NCBI GenBank assembly: GCA_900316745.1
Contig: ONEB01000004.1
Span: 1 to 64,000 of the forward strand
Origin: an uncultured Eubacteriales bacterium
GTDB taxonomy: Bacteria; Bacillota; Clostridia; Oscillospirales; Oscillospiraceae
Direction of reading: 5' to 3'
Length of the DNA stretch: 64,000 nucleotides
This document shows positions 42,938-51,082 of the stretch, in pieces. Below the pieces are notes generated by a model. It saw nothing but the letters and a program-made list of their open reading frames with translations. It made no database searches and was not told where the DNA came from. The translations under genes and the position numbers were made by a program. The first letter of the stretch is position 1, and each line of letters begins with the position of its first letter.

Positions 42938-42971
42938 AGCCCTACGCTTCCGGTGATGAAAGTGTAGGGCT
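42938..42971. terminator. Terminator hairpin of the parE operon
   Basis: AGCCCTACGCTT pairs with AAGTGTAGGGCT (one G-T pair), next to the parE-like stop; modest T-run on either strand. Confidence 0.55.
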
Positions 42972-42975
42972 GGTT

Positions 42976-43287
42976 TCAGATCAAATTCAGATAATCCCGT
43001 CTTCCGTCGACAGCGGCGTGGATGATTACGCTCTTTCGGGAATGGTCGATTTTGTAGAAGAACAGGTATTTTTCAATAATCAGAACTCGGTATCCTCTGG
43101 CGCGGAGTGCCGGATATCTGGGCGGAGTGCCGGATTCCGGGAAATCTGCCAGCTGCATCAAGCCGGATTCCAGTTTGTCCAGCAGCTCAAGTGCGGCATT
43201 TGTGCTCCCGGTAAGCTCTGCTCGATATAAGATGATGTCCCGGATCTGCGCCTCGGCTTTGTCGGTTCTCTCAACAAGATATGCCAT
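42976..43287 (-). CDS. ParE/RelE-family toxin
   Basis: A 103-residue type II toxin: AYLVERTDKAEAQIRDIILY at the N terminus, PPRYPALRARGYRVLIIEKY and YKIDHSRKSVIIHAAVDGRR, the ParE-like C-terminal strand pattern. RelE relatives cut ribosome-bound mRNA; ParE relatives poison gyrase. The second branch is favoured by the GYRVLII and DGRRDY motifs. It follows its antitoxin with a 2-bp gap. Confidence 0.85.
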   Translation of the reverse strand: MAYLVERTDKAEAQIRDIILYRAELTGSTNAALELLDKLESGLMQLADFPESGTPPRYPALRARGYRVLIIEKYLFFYKIDHSRKSVIIHAAVDGRRDYLNLI

Positions 43288-43289
43288 GC

Positions 43290-43568
43290 TCAGTCCCTCT
43301 TAAGGAGTTCGGCGCGAAGGGAATCAAAGGTCTCCTGCATGGGCGCCACACGTCCGGCACGAACATCGTCTTCTGCCTCACCGAGCATTTCCAGAAGCTC
43401 GATCTTTGCCTTCATCTGCTGGTATTGCTCATAGCCAAGAGACACTGTGTCACCGCGTCCGTTTACTGTAATGATCACAGCTTCCCGGTTTTCGCGGCAC
43501 TGACGGGAAATCTCGCTGTATCTGCTTCGCAAATCTGCAGACGGGCGAATGCTTTCTGATAACGACAT
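43290..43568 (-). CDS. Phd/YefM-family antitoxin
   Basis: A 92-residue antitoxin: SADLRSRYSEISRQCRENRE, AVIITVNGRGDTVSLGYEQYQQMKA is split here as VIITVNGRGD and SLGYEQYQQM, the Phd/YefM dimerisation and DNA-binding half; the C-terminal part (RAGRVAPMQETFDSLRAELL) would bind the toxin. AGGAGG is close to the ATG. The dyad overlapping its promoter fits autorepression by the toxin-antitoxin complex. Confidence 0.85.
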   Translation of the reverse strand: MSLSESIRPSADLRSRYSEISRQCRENREAVIITVNGRGDTVSLGYEQYQQMKAKIELLEMLGEAEDDVRAGRVAPMQETFDSLRAELLKRD

Positions 43569-43584
43569 ACTAACGCCTCCTTAT

Positions 43585-43619
43585 ATAGTCATATTATACT
43601 CTGATTTGACTATTGTCAA
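43585..43619 (-). promoter_or_regulatory. Promoter/operator of the toxin-antitoxin operon
   Basis: On the minus strand TTGACA (43614-43619) and TATAAT (43593-43598) are 15 bp apart. The inverted repeat ATAGTCA/TGACTAT (43585-43591, 43607-43613) brackets the -10 box. Confidence 0.6.
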
Positions 43620-43648
43620 GAGCCGGTTCTGAATGTAATATGAAATGG

Positions 43649-43810
43649 TCATTTGATTGCTGATAGTCGCAGTATCACCGCATCCACATCCTCTGTATCA
43701 AATCCCTCCGCTGCCAGCTTGTTTCGCAGCTCCAGGAGACAATAGCGGATGAGCTTCCGCTCGGCGGGGGACAGCAGGACGGCGTATTTTCGCTTCGGTC
43801 GAAAAAACAT
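43649..43810 (-). CDS. 53-residue TnpV-associated small protein
   Basis: A short basic protein: MFFRPKRKYAVLLSPAERKL, then YCLLELRNKLAAEGFDTEDV and a short tail. AGGCAGGTG precedes the ATG, which lies 2 bp after the TnpV stop. It is a conserved companion of TnpV in Clostridia as far as I recall; function unknown. A nonfunctional copy lies at 39948-40090. Confidence 0.65.
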   Translation of the reverse strand: MFFRPKRKYAVLLSPAERKLIRYCLLELRNKLAAEGFDTEDVDAVILRLSAIK

Positions 43811-43812
43811 CT

Positions 43813-44169
43813 TCAGCACCTGCCTTCTGTATAGATCAGCTCCGCGAGGACTATTTCCTCGGCACGGTTTCGGATGCTGTTCATCGCCTGCACCCATGCC
43901 ATTTGATCTTCTGCTTTGAGCTGTTCCGTGACGCCCTCGCGCTCTGCCAGCTGCGTCATCAGCAGCTCCGTCATTTCCTCCGCAGCGCGGTCGATCTCCT
44001 CCAGGTGCTCGTTCAGCGTTCTGGTCATCAGCATGCCGCTGTAGATGGGTCTTTGATGCTGCCGCAGATGCGCCAATCGGCGCATGCCCCACGGGCCGAC
44101 TGCAGGCGAATCCGGTGCGATCAGGTCGGGGATCAGATAGCCGTTTTCATCACGATAAGTCAATTTCAT
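43813..44169 (-). CDS. TnpV transposon-encoded protein
   Basis: A 118-residue TnpV family protein: MKLTYRDENGYLIPDLIAP, RQHQRPIYSGMLMTRTLNEH, GVTEQLKAEDQMAWVQAMNS, AEEIVLAELIY. TnpV is carried by Tn4451-like and other Clostridial mobilisable elements; its role is not established. The ATG at 44169 has GGAGG 8 bases upstream. No TnpX-type recombinase is nearby, so this is a partial element. Confidence 0.82.
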   Translation of the reverse strand: MKLTYRDENGYLIPDLIAPDSPAVGPWGMRRLAHLRQHQRPIYSGMLMTRTLNEHLEEIDRAAEEMTELLMTQLAEREGVTEQLKAEDQMAWVQAMNSIRNRAEEIVLAELIYTEGRC

Positions 44170-44210
44170 TGTGCAATTCCTCCAATCGTTCGTATCGAAG
44201 TGGACACAGC

Positions 44211-44834
44211 TCACTTTTCCCGTCTTGCATTTTTACGGGTCGTTCTTGCCTTTTTCGGGCGTTTTCTTGCCTTGTTTTCGTTGTGGATCTCCCAGAGCGC
44301 GTCGATATGCCGGCGGCTTTTTCGGTGGGAGGCCTCGTACTGCTCGGAGCAGATGTAGTCGATCAGACTGGACTTCGGGATGTAGAATTTGTTCGTCCGC
44401 ATGAGGTATTTCAGCCGCCCGCTTTCGATCCAGCGGCAGACCGTGTGGCGGTTGTAGCCGGTGATCTCACAGACGATGCCGACGTCGATCACATCGGGCA
44501 CTAGCTCCAGCTTTTTCGTGTAATAGCAACGCTTTTCGGTCTCGTCCGGCATGGGCGGCAGGACGCGGATGCGCTTCGTGGCGGGGTTGCCCTGGGTCCA
44601 GTTTTGCGGGACGATGTAGCGGTCGGGGTTCTTCTCGCGGTCGAGGATGAAGGCGATTACGTCCTGCTTGCGGACGTGGTAGCAGCGGGTCTTCCTGCCG
44701 GTCATCTCGCAGGGGATCAGTCCGCTCTGCAGCAGGTAGGCGGCGGTTCGTTTCCCGATATGACAGCAGATGCGTGTCTGTTCCAAAGTCATCTCATCGG
44801 GAAGGCATTCGAACTCGGAAGGTTCATAAATCAT
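44211..44834 (-). CDS. Double helix-turn-helix (excisionase-like) protein
   Basis: A 207-residue protein with two HTH_17-type units: MTLEQTRICCHIGKRTAAYL then KQDVIAFILDREKNPDRYI; and IGIVCEITGYNRHTVCRWIE-like VCEITGYNRHTVCRWIESGR then KFYIPKSSLIDYICSEQY. The tail is Lys/Arg-rich. It probably regulates or excises the element together with TnpV, 41 bp downstream on the same strand. The true start is taken as the ATG at 44834. Confidence 0.72.
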   Translation of the reverse strand: MIYEPSEFECLPDEMTLEQTRICCHIGKRTAAYLLQSGLIPCEMTGRKTRCYHVRKQDVIAFILDREKNPDRYIVPQNWTQGNPATKRIRVLPPMPDETEKRCYYTKKLELVPDVIDVGIVCEITGYNRHTVCRWIESGRLKYLMRTNKFYIPKSSLIDYICSEQYEASHRKSRRHIDALWEIHNENKARKRPKKARTTRKNARREK

Positions 44835-45095
44835 ACAGATACCTCGTTTCCTAAAATGGATTGATTTTCAACGGGTTTTGAGGTATGCTTGGTGAAAATG
44901 CCACCGGTTCTTTCCTGCGTTCTTGCATTTGTACGTTGGCAAGAACGAGGCGTCATTTGGCAAGAAAAACGGAAAAATGCCCGATTCGTACTGATTTTTC
45001 AAGGGCTTCCGGATTGCCCTCAAAAAGAGCAAAAAAATGAGGATTTTCAAGGCTCGGACGGCTCGACCCGTATCAGCCTCAAAAACCCTTAATGT
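44835..45095. other. Junction between mobile remnant and truncated transpeptidase gene
   Basis: No gene seen. GGCAAGAA repeats near 44938 and 44959 are the only internal similarity noted. The right end of the mobile module should lie here, but I see no clear terminal repeat. Confidence 0.35.
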
Positions 45096-45695
45096 GCCAC
45101 AATATCAGAAGACTCGAAAGACGCAAAGCAGCTGTTTGTCATCGCAGCGCACGAAAAAACCACCGCATGGGTATCCATGCATGAAAAGGACGAAAACGGC
45201 GAGTGGCGCATGATCATGTCCACGCCGGGCTTCATCGGCAAGAACGGTCTGGGCAAGACGAAGGAGGGCGACGGCATGACGCCCGTCGGCACCTTCACGT
45301 TCAACCGCGCGTTCGGCATTGCGCAAGACCCCGGCTGCGCAATCGCCTATGTGCAGGCGGACGAAAACACCTACTGGTCCGGCGACGTCAACGACGGGAT
45401 GCACTATAACGAGCTCGTGAGCATCCAGGATCTCCCCGATCTGGACACGGAGAACAGCGAGCACATACTGGATTACCCGTATGAATACCAATACTGCCTC
45501 AACATCAGCTACAACGCGGACGGAACGCCGGACGCGGGCTCTGCGATCTTTCTGCGCTGCCTCGGCGATCGCAAGCCCCGCACCGGAGGCTGTGTCGCGA
45601 TCCCGATGGACCAGATGTACTTCGTCATGCAGCATGTGTCTCCTGACTGCGTGGTCGTGATCGACTCGATGGAGAACCTGGGCGCCGACTTCTGA
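45096..45695 (+). pseudogene. L,D-transpeptidase (YkuD) catalytic domain, 5'-truncated
   Basis: From 45096 the frame is open and reads SEDSKDAKQLFVIAAHEKTT, then MHEKDENGEWRMIMSTPGF, KNGLGKTKEGDGMTPVGTF and RKPRTGGCVAIPMDQMYFV: a nearly full YkuD domain with the catalytic Cys in TGGC. Homology begins before the first Met (45177), and the signal peptide expected for a peptidoglycan crosslinking enzyme is missing, with a stop at 45090. So the gene is truncated, most likely by the neighbouring mobile module. Expression of a cytosolic fragment from 45177 cannot be excluded. Confidence 0.75.
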
Positions 45696-45756
45696 TCCCG
45701 ACCCCGGCACAAGCAGCACTTTTTTCAATTGATACCTGAGCTTTATCGTTCCCAAT

Positions 45757-45799
45757 CAGGGACAACCGGTTTGACAGGATCCGGTTGTCCCTGTTTTTT
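45757..45799 (+). terminator. Intrinsic terminator of the transpeptidase gene
   Basis: Perfect 13-bp stem (45757-45769 with 45781-45793) and a six-T run. Confidence 0.85.
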
Positions 45800-45840
45800 G
45801 CATTTCCAAATGATTATGGGCGGGATCTCACGCAAAGCAA

Positions 45841-45869
45841 TTGCCGTACCTTTCTTTTTGTGGTATGAT
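45841..45869 (+). promoter_or_regulatory. Promoter of the PPC-domain gene
   Basis: TTGCCG (45841-45846), 17-bp spacer, TATGAT (45864-45869), nearly identical to the corA promoter. Confidence 0.65.
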
Positions 45870-45908
45870 GAAAAACAATCAGAATAACATCTAAAGGAGA
45901 AAATCTGC

Positions 45909-46334
45909 GTGGAATACAGACAATTTCAGGATACCTATGTGATCCGCATGGATCGCGGGGAAGAGATAGTTGCCTCGCTGACCGCATTCTGTGAGCAGGA
46001 GGGCGTCAAACTCGCCTCCGTCGAGGCGCTGGGCGCGGCGGATCACGCCGTGATCGGACTCTATGACGTCGGTGCCAGACAGTATCACCGTCACGCGTTT
46101 GACGAGCCCATGGAGATTACGTCGCTGCTCGGCAATGTCTCCACGAAGGACGGCAGAACGTATCTGCATCTGCACATCAATCTCTGCCGGGCGGACATGA
46201 GCGTGATCGGCGGACATCTGAACGAATGCCGCATTTCCGCCACCTGCGAGATGTTTGTCCGGAGACTGGACGGCGTCGTGGAGCGAAAGCTGGACGAGGC
46301 CGTGACCGGCCTGAACCTCTACGAATTCCTGTAA
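45909..46334 (+). CDS. PPC/DUF296 domain protein
   Basis: A 141-residue plant-and-prokaryote-conserved (PPC, DUF296) protein: YVIRMDRGEEIVASLTAFCE, ASVEALGAADHAVIGLYD, LHLHINLC and GGHLNECRISATCEMF. PPC proteins are trimers with a possible metal or ligand site; in plants fused to AT-hooks, in bacteria of unknown role. The GTG start follows AAAGGAG. Likely transcribed with the NifX-FKBP gene 56 bp downstream. Confidence 0.85.
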   Translation: MEYRQFQDTYVIRMDRGEEIVASLTAFCEQEGVKLASVEALGAADHAVIGLYDVGARQYHRHAFDEPMEITSLLGNVSTKDGRTYLHLHINLCRADMSVIGGHLNECRISATCEMFVRRLDGVVERKLDEAVTGLNLYEFL

Positions 46335-46390
46335 CGAATTGCCCGATGCACCGGCGATGAGACCGGTGAAACAAAAGAAGGAGAATCAAC

Positions 46391-47224
46391 ATGAGAATTG
46401 CAGTCACTTACGAAAACGGACAGATCTTTCAGCACTTCGGCCATACCGAGGAATTCAAGGTGTATGAGGTCGAAGACGGGAAGATCGTCAAATCCGAGAT
46501 TATCGGCTCCAACGGCAGCGGCCACGGCGCGCTCGCGAGCCTGCTGAACGATCGCGGGATCGACGTTTTGATCTGCGGCGGCATCGGCGGCGGTGCACAG
46601 AAGGCGCTGTCCGAGCGCGGCATCGAGCTCTGTGCCGGTCAGTCGGGCGACGTCGACGAGGCTGTGGAGGCCTACCTGCGCGGCGAGCTCGTGAACACCG
46701 GAGCCAACTGCAGCCATCACGGGGCAGACCACAATTGCGGAGATCACGACTGCGGGGATCACGACTGCGATCATGACAGCTGCCACTCCGGGCCGCAGGG
46801 CAAAAACGTCGGCAAAAAGTGCCGCACCCATTACCGCGGCACGTTCAACGACGGAACCCAGTTTGACTCCTCCTATGACCGCGGGGAGCCTCTGGAGTTC
46901 GTGTGCGGCGCGGGGCAGATGATCCCCGGATTTGACGCGGCGGTTGCAGACATGGACGTCGGCCAGATCGTGGATGTGCACCTCACGCCGTCGGAGGCGT
47001 ACGGTGAGGTCGATCCCTCCGCGATCTTCACGGTCGAGATCGCCCGCCTGCCCGGCGCTGAGGGCGTGTCGGTCGGGCAGCAGGTCTATCTGCAGGATCA
47101 GCTCGGGCGCCCCATTCCGGTCAAGGTCGCTGCAAAGGATGAGACCACGATCACGTTTGACGCAAATCATGAGATGGCGGGCAAGGAGCTGAACTTCAGA
47201 ATCGAGCTTGTGAGCGTCGGGTGA
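46391..47224 (+). CDS. NifX/NifB-C-like domain fused to FKBP-type prolyl isomerase
   Basis: A 277-residue two-domain protein. Residues 1-105 are a dinitrogenase Fe-Mo cofactor (NifX/NifB C-terminal) fold: MRIAVTYENGQIFQHFGHTE, VLICGGIGGGAQKALSERGI. Residues about 105-135 are a His/Cys/Asp-rich linker with several HDC repeats, a likely metal site. From about 140, an FKBP/SlyD-type isomerase: CRTHYRGTFNDGTQFDSSYD, PLEFVCGAGQMIPGFDAAVA, with the inserted-in-flap domain. SlyD proteins also bind Ni and help hydrogenase maturation. AGGAG precedes the ATG. A metal storage or delivery chaperone is a reasonable inference. Confidence 0.82.
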   Translation: MRIAVTYENGQIFQHFGHTEEFKVYEVEDGKIVKSEIIGSNGSGHGALASLLNDRGIDVLICGGIGGGAQKALSERGIELCAGQSGDVDEAVEAYLRGELVNTGANCSHHGADHNCGDHDCGDHDCDHDSCHSGPQGKNVGKKCRTHYRGTFNDGTQFDSSYDRGEPLEFVCGAGQMIPGFDAAVADMDVGQIVDVHLTPSEAYGEVDPSAIFTVEIARLPGAEGVSVGQQVYLQDQLGRPIPVKVAAKDETTITFDANHEMAGKELNFRIELVSVG

Positions 47225-47274
47225 TTCGGCAGGGATCTGCGGCAGGTTTTTTTCTTCGAAAGTGAGGAACGACG

Positions 47275-47772
47275 ATGAATACCATCTATACGAGAGTCAG
47301 CATCCGAAAGTATCAGGACAAGCCCGTGGAAAAGGAGAAGACCGAAGCGATCCTTCGCGCGGCGATGCAGGCGCCTTCCGCTGTCAATCAGCAGCCGTGG
47401 GAGTTTTATGTCGTGACGGCAAAGGAAAAGCTGGAGGCGCTGTCGCAGGTCAGCCCCTATGCCGGCATGACAAAAAACGCGCCGGCGGCGATCGTTTCCG
47501 TTTACAGGAAGGACTGCAGAGTTCCGATCTATGCGCAGATCGACATGTCCATCGCGATGGAAAACCTGTGGCTGGAGACCGTCGCACAGGGGCTCGGCGG
47601 CGTGTGGCTCGGCATCGCGCCGCAGGAGGAGCGGATGCGCGCCGTCGAGGAGGTTCTCGATCTCCCCGATACCGTGCGGGCGTTTGCGATCTTCCCTTAC
47701 GGTTATCCCGCAGAGGAGAGGGCGCAGCAGGATCGGTTCGATGAAAGCCGCATCCACTATGTGGACTGCTGA
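47275..47772 (+). CDS. Nitroreductase family protein
   Basis: A 165-residue nitroreductase: YTRVSIRKYQDKPVEKEKTE (FMN site), APSAVNQQPWEFYVV, LGGVWLGIAPQEERM and FAIFPYGYPAEER. FMN-dependent reduction of nitro or quinone substrates. Starts 50 bp after the NifX-FKBP gene with GTGAGG upstream; same direction. Ends before a bidirectional terminator. Confidence 0.88.
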   Translation: MNTIYTRVSIRKYQDKPVEKEKTEAILRAAMQAPSAVNQQPWEFYVVTAKEKLEALSQVSPYAGMTKNAPAAIVSVYRKDCRVPIYAQIDMSIAMENLWLETVAQGLGGVWLGIAPQEERMRAVEEVLDLPDTVRAFAIFPYGYPAEERAQQDRFDESRIHYVDC

Positions 47773-47808
47773 GCAATTGGTTTACATAATTTAATATCAC
47801 GGACAATC

Positions 47809-47853
47809 AAAAGCTCCTTCGCAGAGATGCAGCCATCCTGCGAAGGAGCTTTA
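47809..47853. terminator. Bidirectional terminator between convergent genes
   Basis: A perfect 15-bp stem AAAGCTCCTTCGCAG/CTGCGAAGGAGCTTT with A-run and T-run ends, separating the nitroreductase and hypA-like genes. Confidence 0.85.
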
Positions 47854-47863
47854 AAATTTGGGT

Positions 47864-48205
47864 TCAGTATCCGATCTCCTTGACCAGAAACTGCTGACCG
47901 CCGAGGATTGTTTTCTCCCGGCTGCCGCATTTCGGGCAGCGCCCCTCCTGTTTCATGACGTTATACAGGCTCTGGCAATCTGCGCACAGCGCCTGCCCGC
48001 GCACCGTCTGGATGCGCAGCTCCGTGCCTTGGAAGATCGGGCGGTCCTCCGTGACCACGGGGAAGTATTTTTCAAAGAACAGCGGTACATATCCCGTGAG
48101 CTCGCCGATCTCCAGCGTGATATAGCCGATGTGATCCAGACCGTTGTCTTTGGCAACGCTCTCCACGAGATCCACTGCCTTCGTCAGTACGCCGATCTCG
48201 TGCAT
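47864..48205 (-). CDS. hypA: HypA-like nickel-insertion/zinc protein
   Basis: A 113-residue HypA/HybF protein: MHEIGVLTKAVDLVESVAKD has the N-terminal nickel-binding His2-Glu, and two zinc-binding pairs are seen in LCADCQSLY and CPKCGSRE. HypA delivers Ni to [NiFe] hydrogenase or urease, but a HypA-like protein beside an iron-sulfur oxidoreductase may have another client. It is 1 bp downstream of the 908-residue oxidoreductase gene, so co-transcribed. No other hyp genes are in view. Confidence 0.8.
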   Translation of the reverse strand: MHEIGVLTKAVDLVESVAKDNGLDHIGYITLEIGELTGYVPLFFEKYFPVVTEDRPIFQGTELRIQTVRGQALCADCQSLYNVMKQEGRCPKCGSREKTILGGQQFLVKEIGY

Positions 48206-48206
48206 C

Positions 48207-50933
48207 TCAGATCTCCTTTTTCACGATCCGGCGGCCGACCTTCTGCGCAGTGGTTTTGAGCACCAGCGGCACGAGCTTTTCATACTCCACTCCCCAGGCG
48301 TCGAACTCCTTGCGGAGATGGATGGCGTCAAATTTGCAGCGCGTGGTGCACAGGCCGCAGCCGATGCAGATGTTCCGGTCGACCTTTGCCGCGCCGCAGC
48401 TCAGGCAACGGGCAGCTTCGGCCCTGACCTGTTCCTCCGTGAACGGCAGACGGTCGTCGCGGAAGGTCTTTACCTTGGTCTCGTCCGTGCCGTGCTTCTG
48501 ACGGGAAGCGGTGTCGTATTCGCCGATGGCGAGATTGTCCTTGTCGATGTAGTGGAAGTTGTCGCGCTTCACGCGGCCGAGCGTCAGACTGTGTCCCTCG
48601 TGCACATAGCGGTGCAGGGAGTCGGCGCCCTCCTTGCCGGCGGCGATGGCGTCGATGACGAAGCGGGGACCGGTGTAAATGTCGCCGCCCACGAAAATGT
48701 CGGGCTCGGCGGTCTGATACGTCCAGCTGTCGGCCTCGGCATAGCCTCGCTTGTTCAGCGCGACCTGAGTGCCTTCCAGCAGCCTGCCCCAGTCGGCAGT
48801 CTGGCCGATCGCGCCGAGGACGGTGTCGACGTCGAGTGTCTCGAATTCGCCGGTGCCGACGGGCTTTCTCCTGCCTTTTTCGTCCGGCTCGCCGAGCGCC
48901 ATGCGCTCGACCTTTAATCCGCAGACTCTGCCGTCCGCGCCGAGGATCTCCACCGGCGCGCTGAGATAGCGGAAGATGACGCCCTCGGCTTTTGCCTCGG
49001 CGACCTCTTCCTTGTCCGCGGGCATCTCGTCTTCACTGCGGCGATAGACGACGGTCACTTCCTCCGCGCCGAGACGCACCGCCGTGCGGCAGACGTCCAT
49101 GGCGACGTTGCCGCCGCCGATGACGGCGACGCGCTTACCGATGGAAGCGTCGCCGCTCTGGTTTACCTGACGCAGGAAGTCGATGCCGCCCTGCACGCCG
49201 AGGAGCTCCTCGCCGGGGATGCGGAGCTTCGAGGATTTCTGCGCGCCGATGGCGACATAGAAGCCCTTGTAGCCCTCCTCGCGCAGCTGCTGGATCGTCA
49301 CGTCCTCGCCGACGTTCACGCCGCACCGGATCTTGACGCCGAGCTGACGCAGCACGTCGATCTCGGCCGCGACGACGTCCTTTTCCAGACGGAAGGAGGG
49401 AATGCCCGTGACCATCATGCCGCCGGGCTTCTGATCTTTTTCAAACACGGTCACGTCGTGACCGAACACGGCGAGATAGTAAGCGCAGCTCAGACCCGCG
49501 GGGCCGGAGCCGATCACGGCAATCTTGTGGCCGTGGTCAAAGAGCTTCTGCGGCACGAAGCGGTGTTCGGCCAGAAGCTCCTGACGGGCGACGAACTTTT
49601 TCACCTCGTCGATGGCGACCGGCTGGTCGATGTCGCCGCGGGTGCAGACCTGCTCGCAGAAGCGCGCGCAGACGTCGCCGCAGACGGCGGGGAAGGGGTT
49701 TTCCTTCTTGATGAGCTCCAGCGCCTCGAGATACTTGCCCTCGCCGGCCTTCTTCAGGTAGCCCTGCACGGCAATGTGCGCGGGGCAGTTTGTTTTGCAG
49801 GGCGCGGTGCCGGTCTCGGGCACGACGTTTTTGCGCTCTGTGAGGAAGTCCGTCTGCCAGTGCGATTTTCCGAAGAAGACCTTGTTGTCCGGGATGACGG
49901 TGTTTTTGATCTCTACGGGGTTCTTCTGGCAGAGCTTCTGCCCGAGCTTGACGGCGTTCTGCGGACATACCTCCACGCAGCCGCCGCAGGCGACGCAGTT
50001 CTTGGGGTCGACCTCGGCGATGTAGTTCGAGCGCGAGAGGCTCGGCGAATGGGTGTACCAGCTGGTCTTGAGCGCCATGCAGGTGTCCCACTGGCAGTTG
50101 CAGATGAACAGGGAGAAGTCCTTGCCGTCGATGTTCGACAGCTGATGGACAGCGCCCCGGCGCTCGGCCTCCAGGATGATGTGCTCTGCCTCCTCGCGGG
50201 TGATCCGGCGGGCTTTTCCGGCGCGGATGCAGCTCTCGGCATACTTGCCCAGATTGATGCAGCAGTCAAATTCCAGATCCGCCGTACCCTCACCGACCAT
50301 GCGGCGCAGCTTGCGGCATTCGCAGGGCGCGACGCCGATGCTGTCTCCGGCCTTGTCCAGCCAGTAGGAGATCTCCTCATACTTCACGCGCTTCGGCTCG
50401 TTCTGGATCGCCTGCTCCACGGGGATCGCGCGCATGAGCGCCTGTCCCATCGGCACGGCCCAGGAGATCTTCTTCTGCAGCTCCAGAACGTAATTGAGAA
50501 ACGCGGGCGCGGTCTCGGGAAAGGCGTCCGTGCGCTCTTTGGTCATGACGGTGCTCTCCATGTTGCCGGGGGCGAACACCGGCAGCATCACGCGGTCCAC
50601 GCCGTCATCGTCGCAGCAGTACTCGAGCAGGCCGATGTGCACGAGCTCGTCCGCCATCTTCGCCGTGTCCTCCACGGACATGCCCTCGCGCTTTGCCAGC
50701 TCCGCAATGTAGTACGGCTTGCGCAGCTTCATCTTCAGCGCGAAGTCCACCTGCTCGTCGGTGAGCTGACGGTCATAGAAGATGTACTCCCAGCTCTTTT
50801 CGCTGGGCATGGGGTTGAACATGTTGATGTGGCGCACAAGCTTGATCAGATTCTTGCGCGGCGTCTTGCTGCATTCTTTCCAGTATGCCTCCAGACACTT
50901 CTTTTCGCCTTCGGTAAAAACATGGTCTGCCAT
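48207..50933 (-). CDS. Large iron-sulfur/FAD oxidoreductase (GltD-like core)
   Basis: A 908-residue multidomain protein. Residues 1-200: helical winged-helix-like region. Around 205-330: Cys-rich block (APCECRKLRR, FDCCINLGKY, ICNCQWDTC) and a ferredoxin motif CVACGGCVEVC. Around 380-470: GltD-type N-terminal Fe-S domain (CKTNCPAHIAVQGYL, CGDVCARFCEQVC). FAD site VIGSGPAGLSCAYYLAVFG (near 475) and NAD(P)H site AVIGGGNVAMDVCRTA (near 610). C terminus: CLSCGAAK and CIGCGLCTTRC. It would move electrons between NAD(P)H and Fe-S partners, as in electron-bifurcating or glutamate-synthase beta-like enzymes; substrate unknown. GGGAGG start. Divergent TetR gene. Confidence 0.82.
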   Translation of the reverse strand: MADHVFTEGEKKCLEAYWKECSKTPRKNLIKLVRHINMFNPMPSEKSWEYIFYDRQLTDEQVDFALKMKLRKPYYIAELAKREGMSVEDTAKMADELVHIGLLEYCCDDDGVDRVMLPVFAPGNMESTVMTKERTDAFPETAPAFLNYVLELQKKISWAVPMGQALMRAIPVEQAIQNEPKRVKYEEISYWLDKAGDSIGVAPCECRKLRRMVGEGTADLEFDCCINLGKYAESCIRAGKARRITREEAEHIILEAERRGAVHQLSNIDGKDFSLFICNCQWDTCMALKTSWYTHSPSLSRSNYIAEVDPKNCVACGGCVEVCPQNAVKLGQKLCQKNPVEIKNTVIPDNKVFFGKSHWQTDFLTERKNVVPETGTAPCKTNCPAHIAVQGYLKKAGEGKYLEALELIKKENPFPAVCGDVCARFCEQVCTRGDIDQPVAIDEVKKFVARQELLAEHRFVPQKLFDHGHKIAVIGSGPAGLSCAYYLAVFGHDVTVFEKDQKPGGMMVTGIPSFRLEKDVVAAEIDVLRQLGVKIRCGVNVGEDVTIQQLREEGYKGFYVAIGAQKSSKLRIPGEELLGVQGGIDFLRQVNQSGDASIGKRVAVIGGGNVAMDVCRTAVRLGAEEVTVVYRRSEDEMPADKEEVAEAKAEGVIFRYLSAPVEILGADGRVCGLKVERMALGEPDEKGRRKPVGTGEFETLDVDTVLGAIGQTADWGRLLEGTQVALNKRGYAEADSWTYQTAEPDIFVGGDIYTGPRFVIDAIAAGKEGADSLHRYVHEGHSLTLGRVKRDNFHYIDKDNLAIGEYDTASRQKHGTDETKVKTFRDDRLPFTEEQVRAEAARCLSCGAAKVDRNICIGCGLCTTRCKFDAIHLRKEFDAWGVEYEKLVPLVLKTTAQKVGRRIVKKEI

Positions 50934-51022
50934 TTTGCATGCCTCCCAATACAGTAAGATAATAATTTAACGGGTTCTGGTTTCACTATACGGGATGCAC
51001 CGGATGAAGTCACGAAACACTC

Positions 51023-51069
51023 TTGCATTTTCGTCTCATTATGATACTATAATATCAAATCGTCTCAAA
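51023..51069 (+). promoter_or_regulatory. Promoter and direct repeats in the oxidoreductase-TetR intergenic region
   Basis: TTGCAT (51023-51028) and TATAAT (51048-51053) lie before the TetR gene. TCGTCTCA occurs at 51031 and again at 51060, flanking the -10 box; candidate operator half-sites. Confidence 0.5.
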
Positions 51070-51082
51070 GGAGGACGCGCCC

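Noticed and set aside
49458-50957. 499-codon open frame on the plus strand
   Set aside because: Shadow of the large oxidoreductase, whose cofactor motifs are unmistakable.
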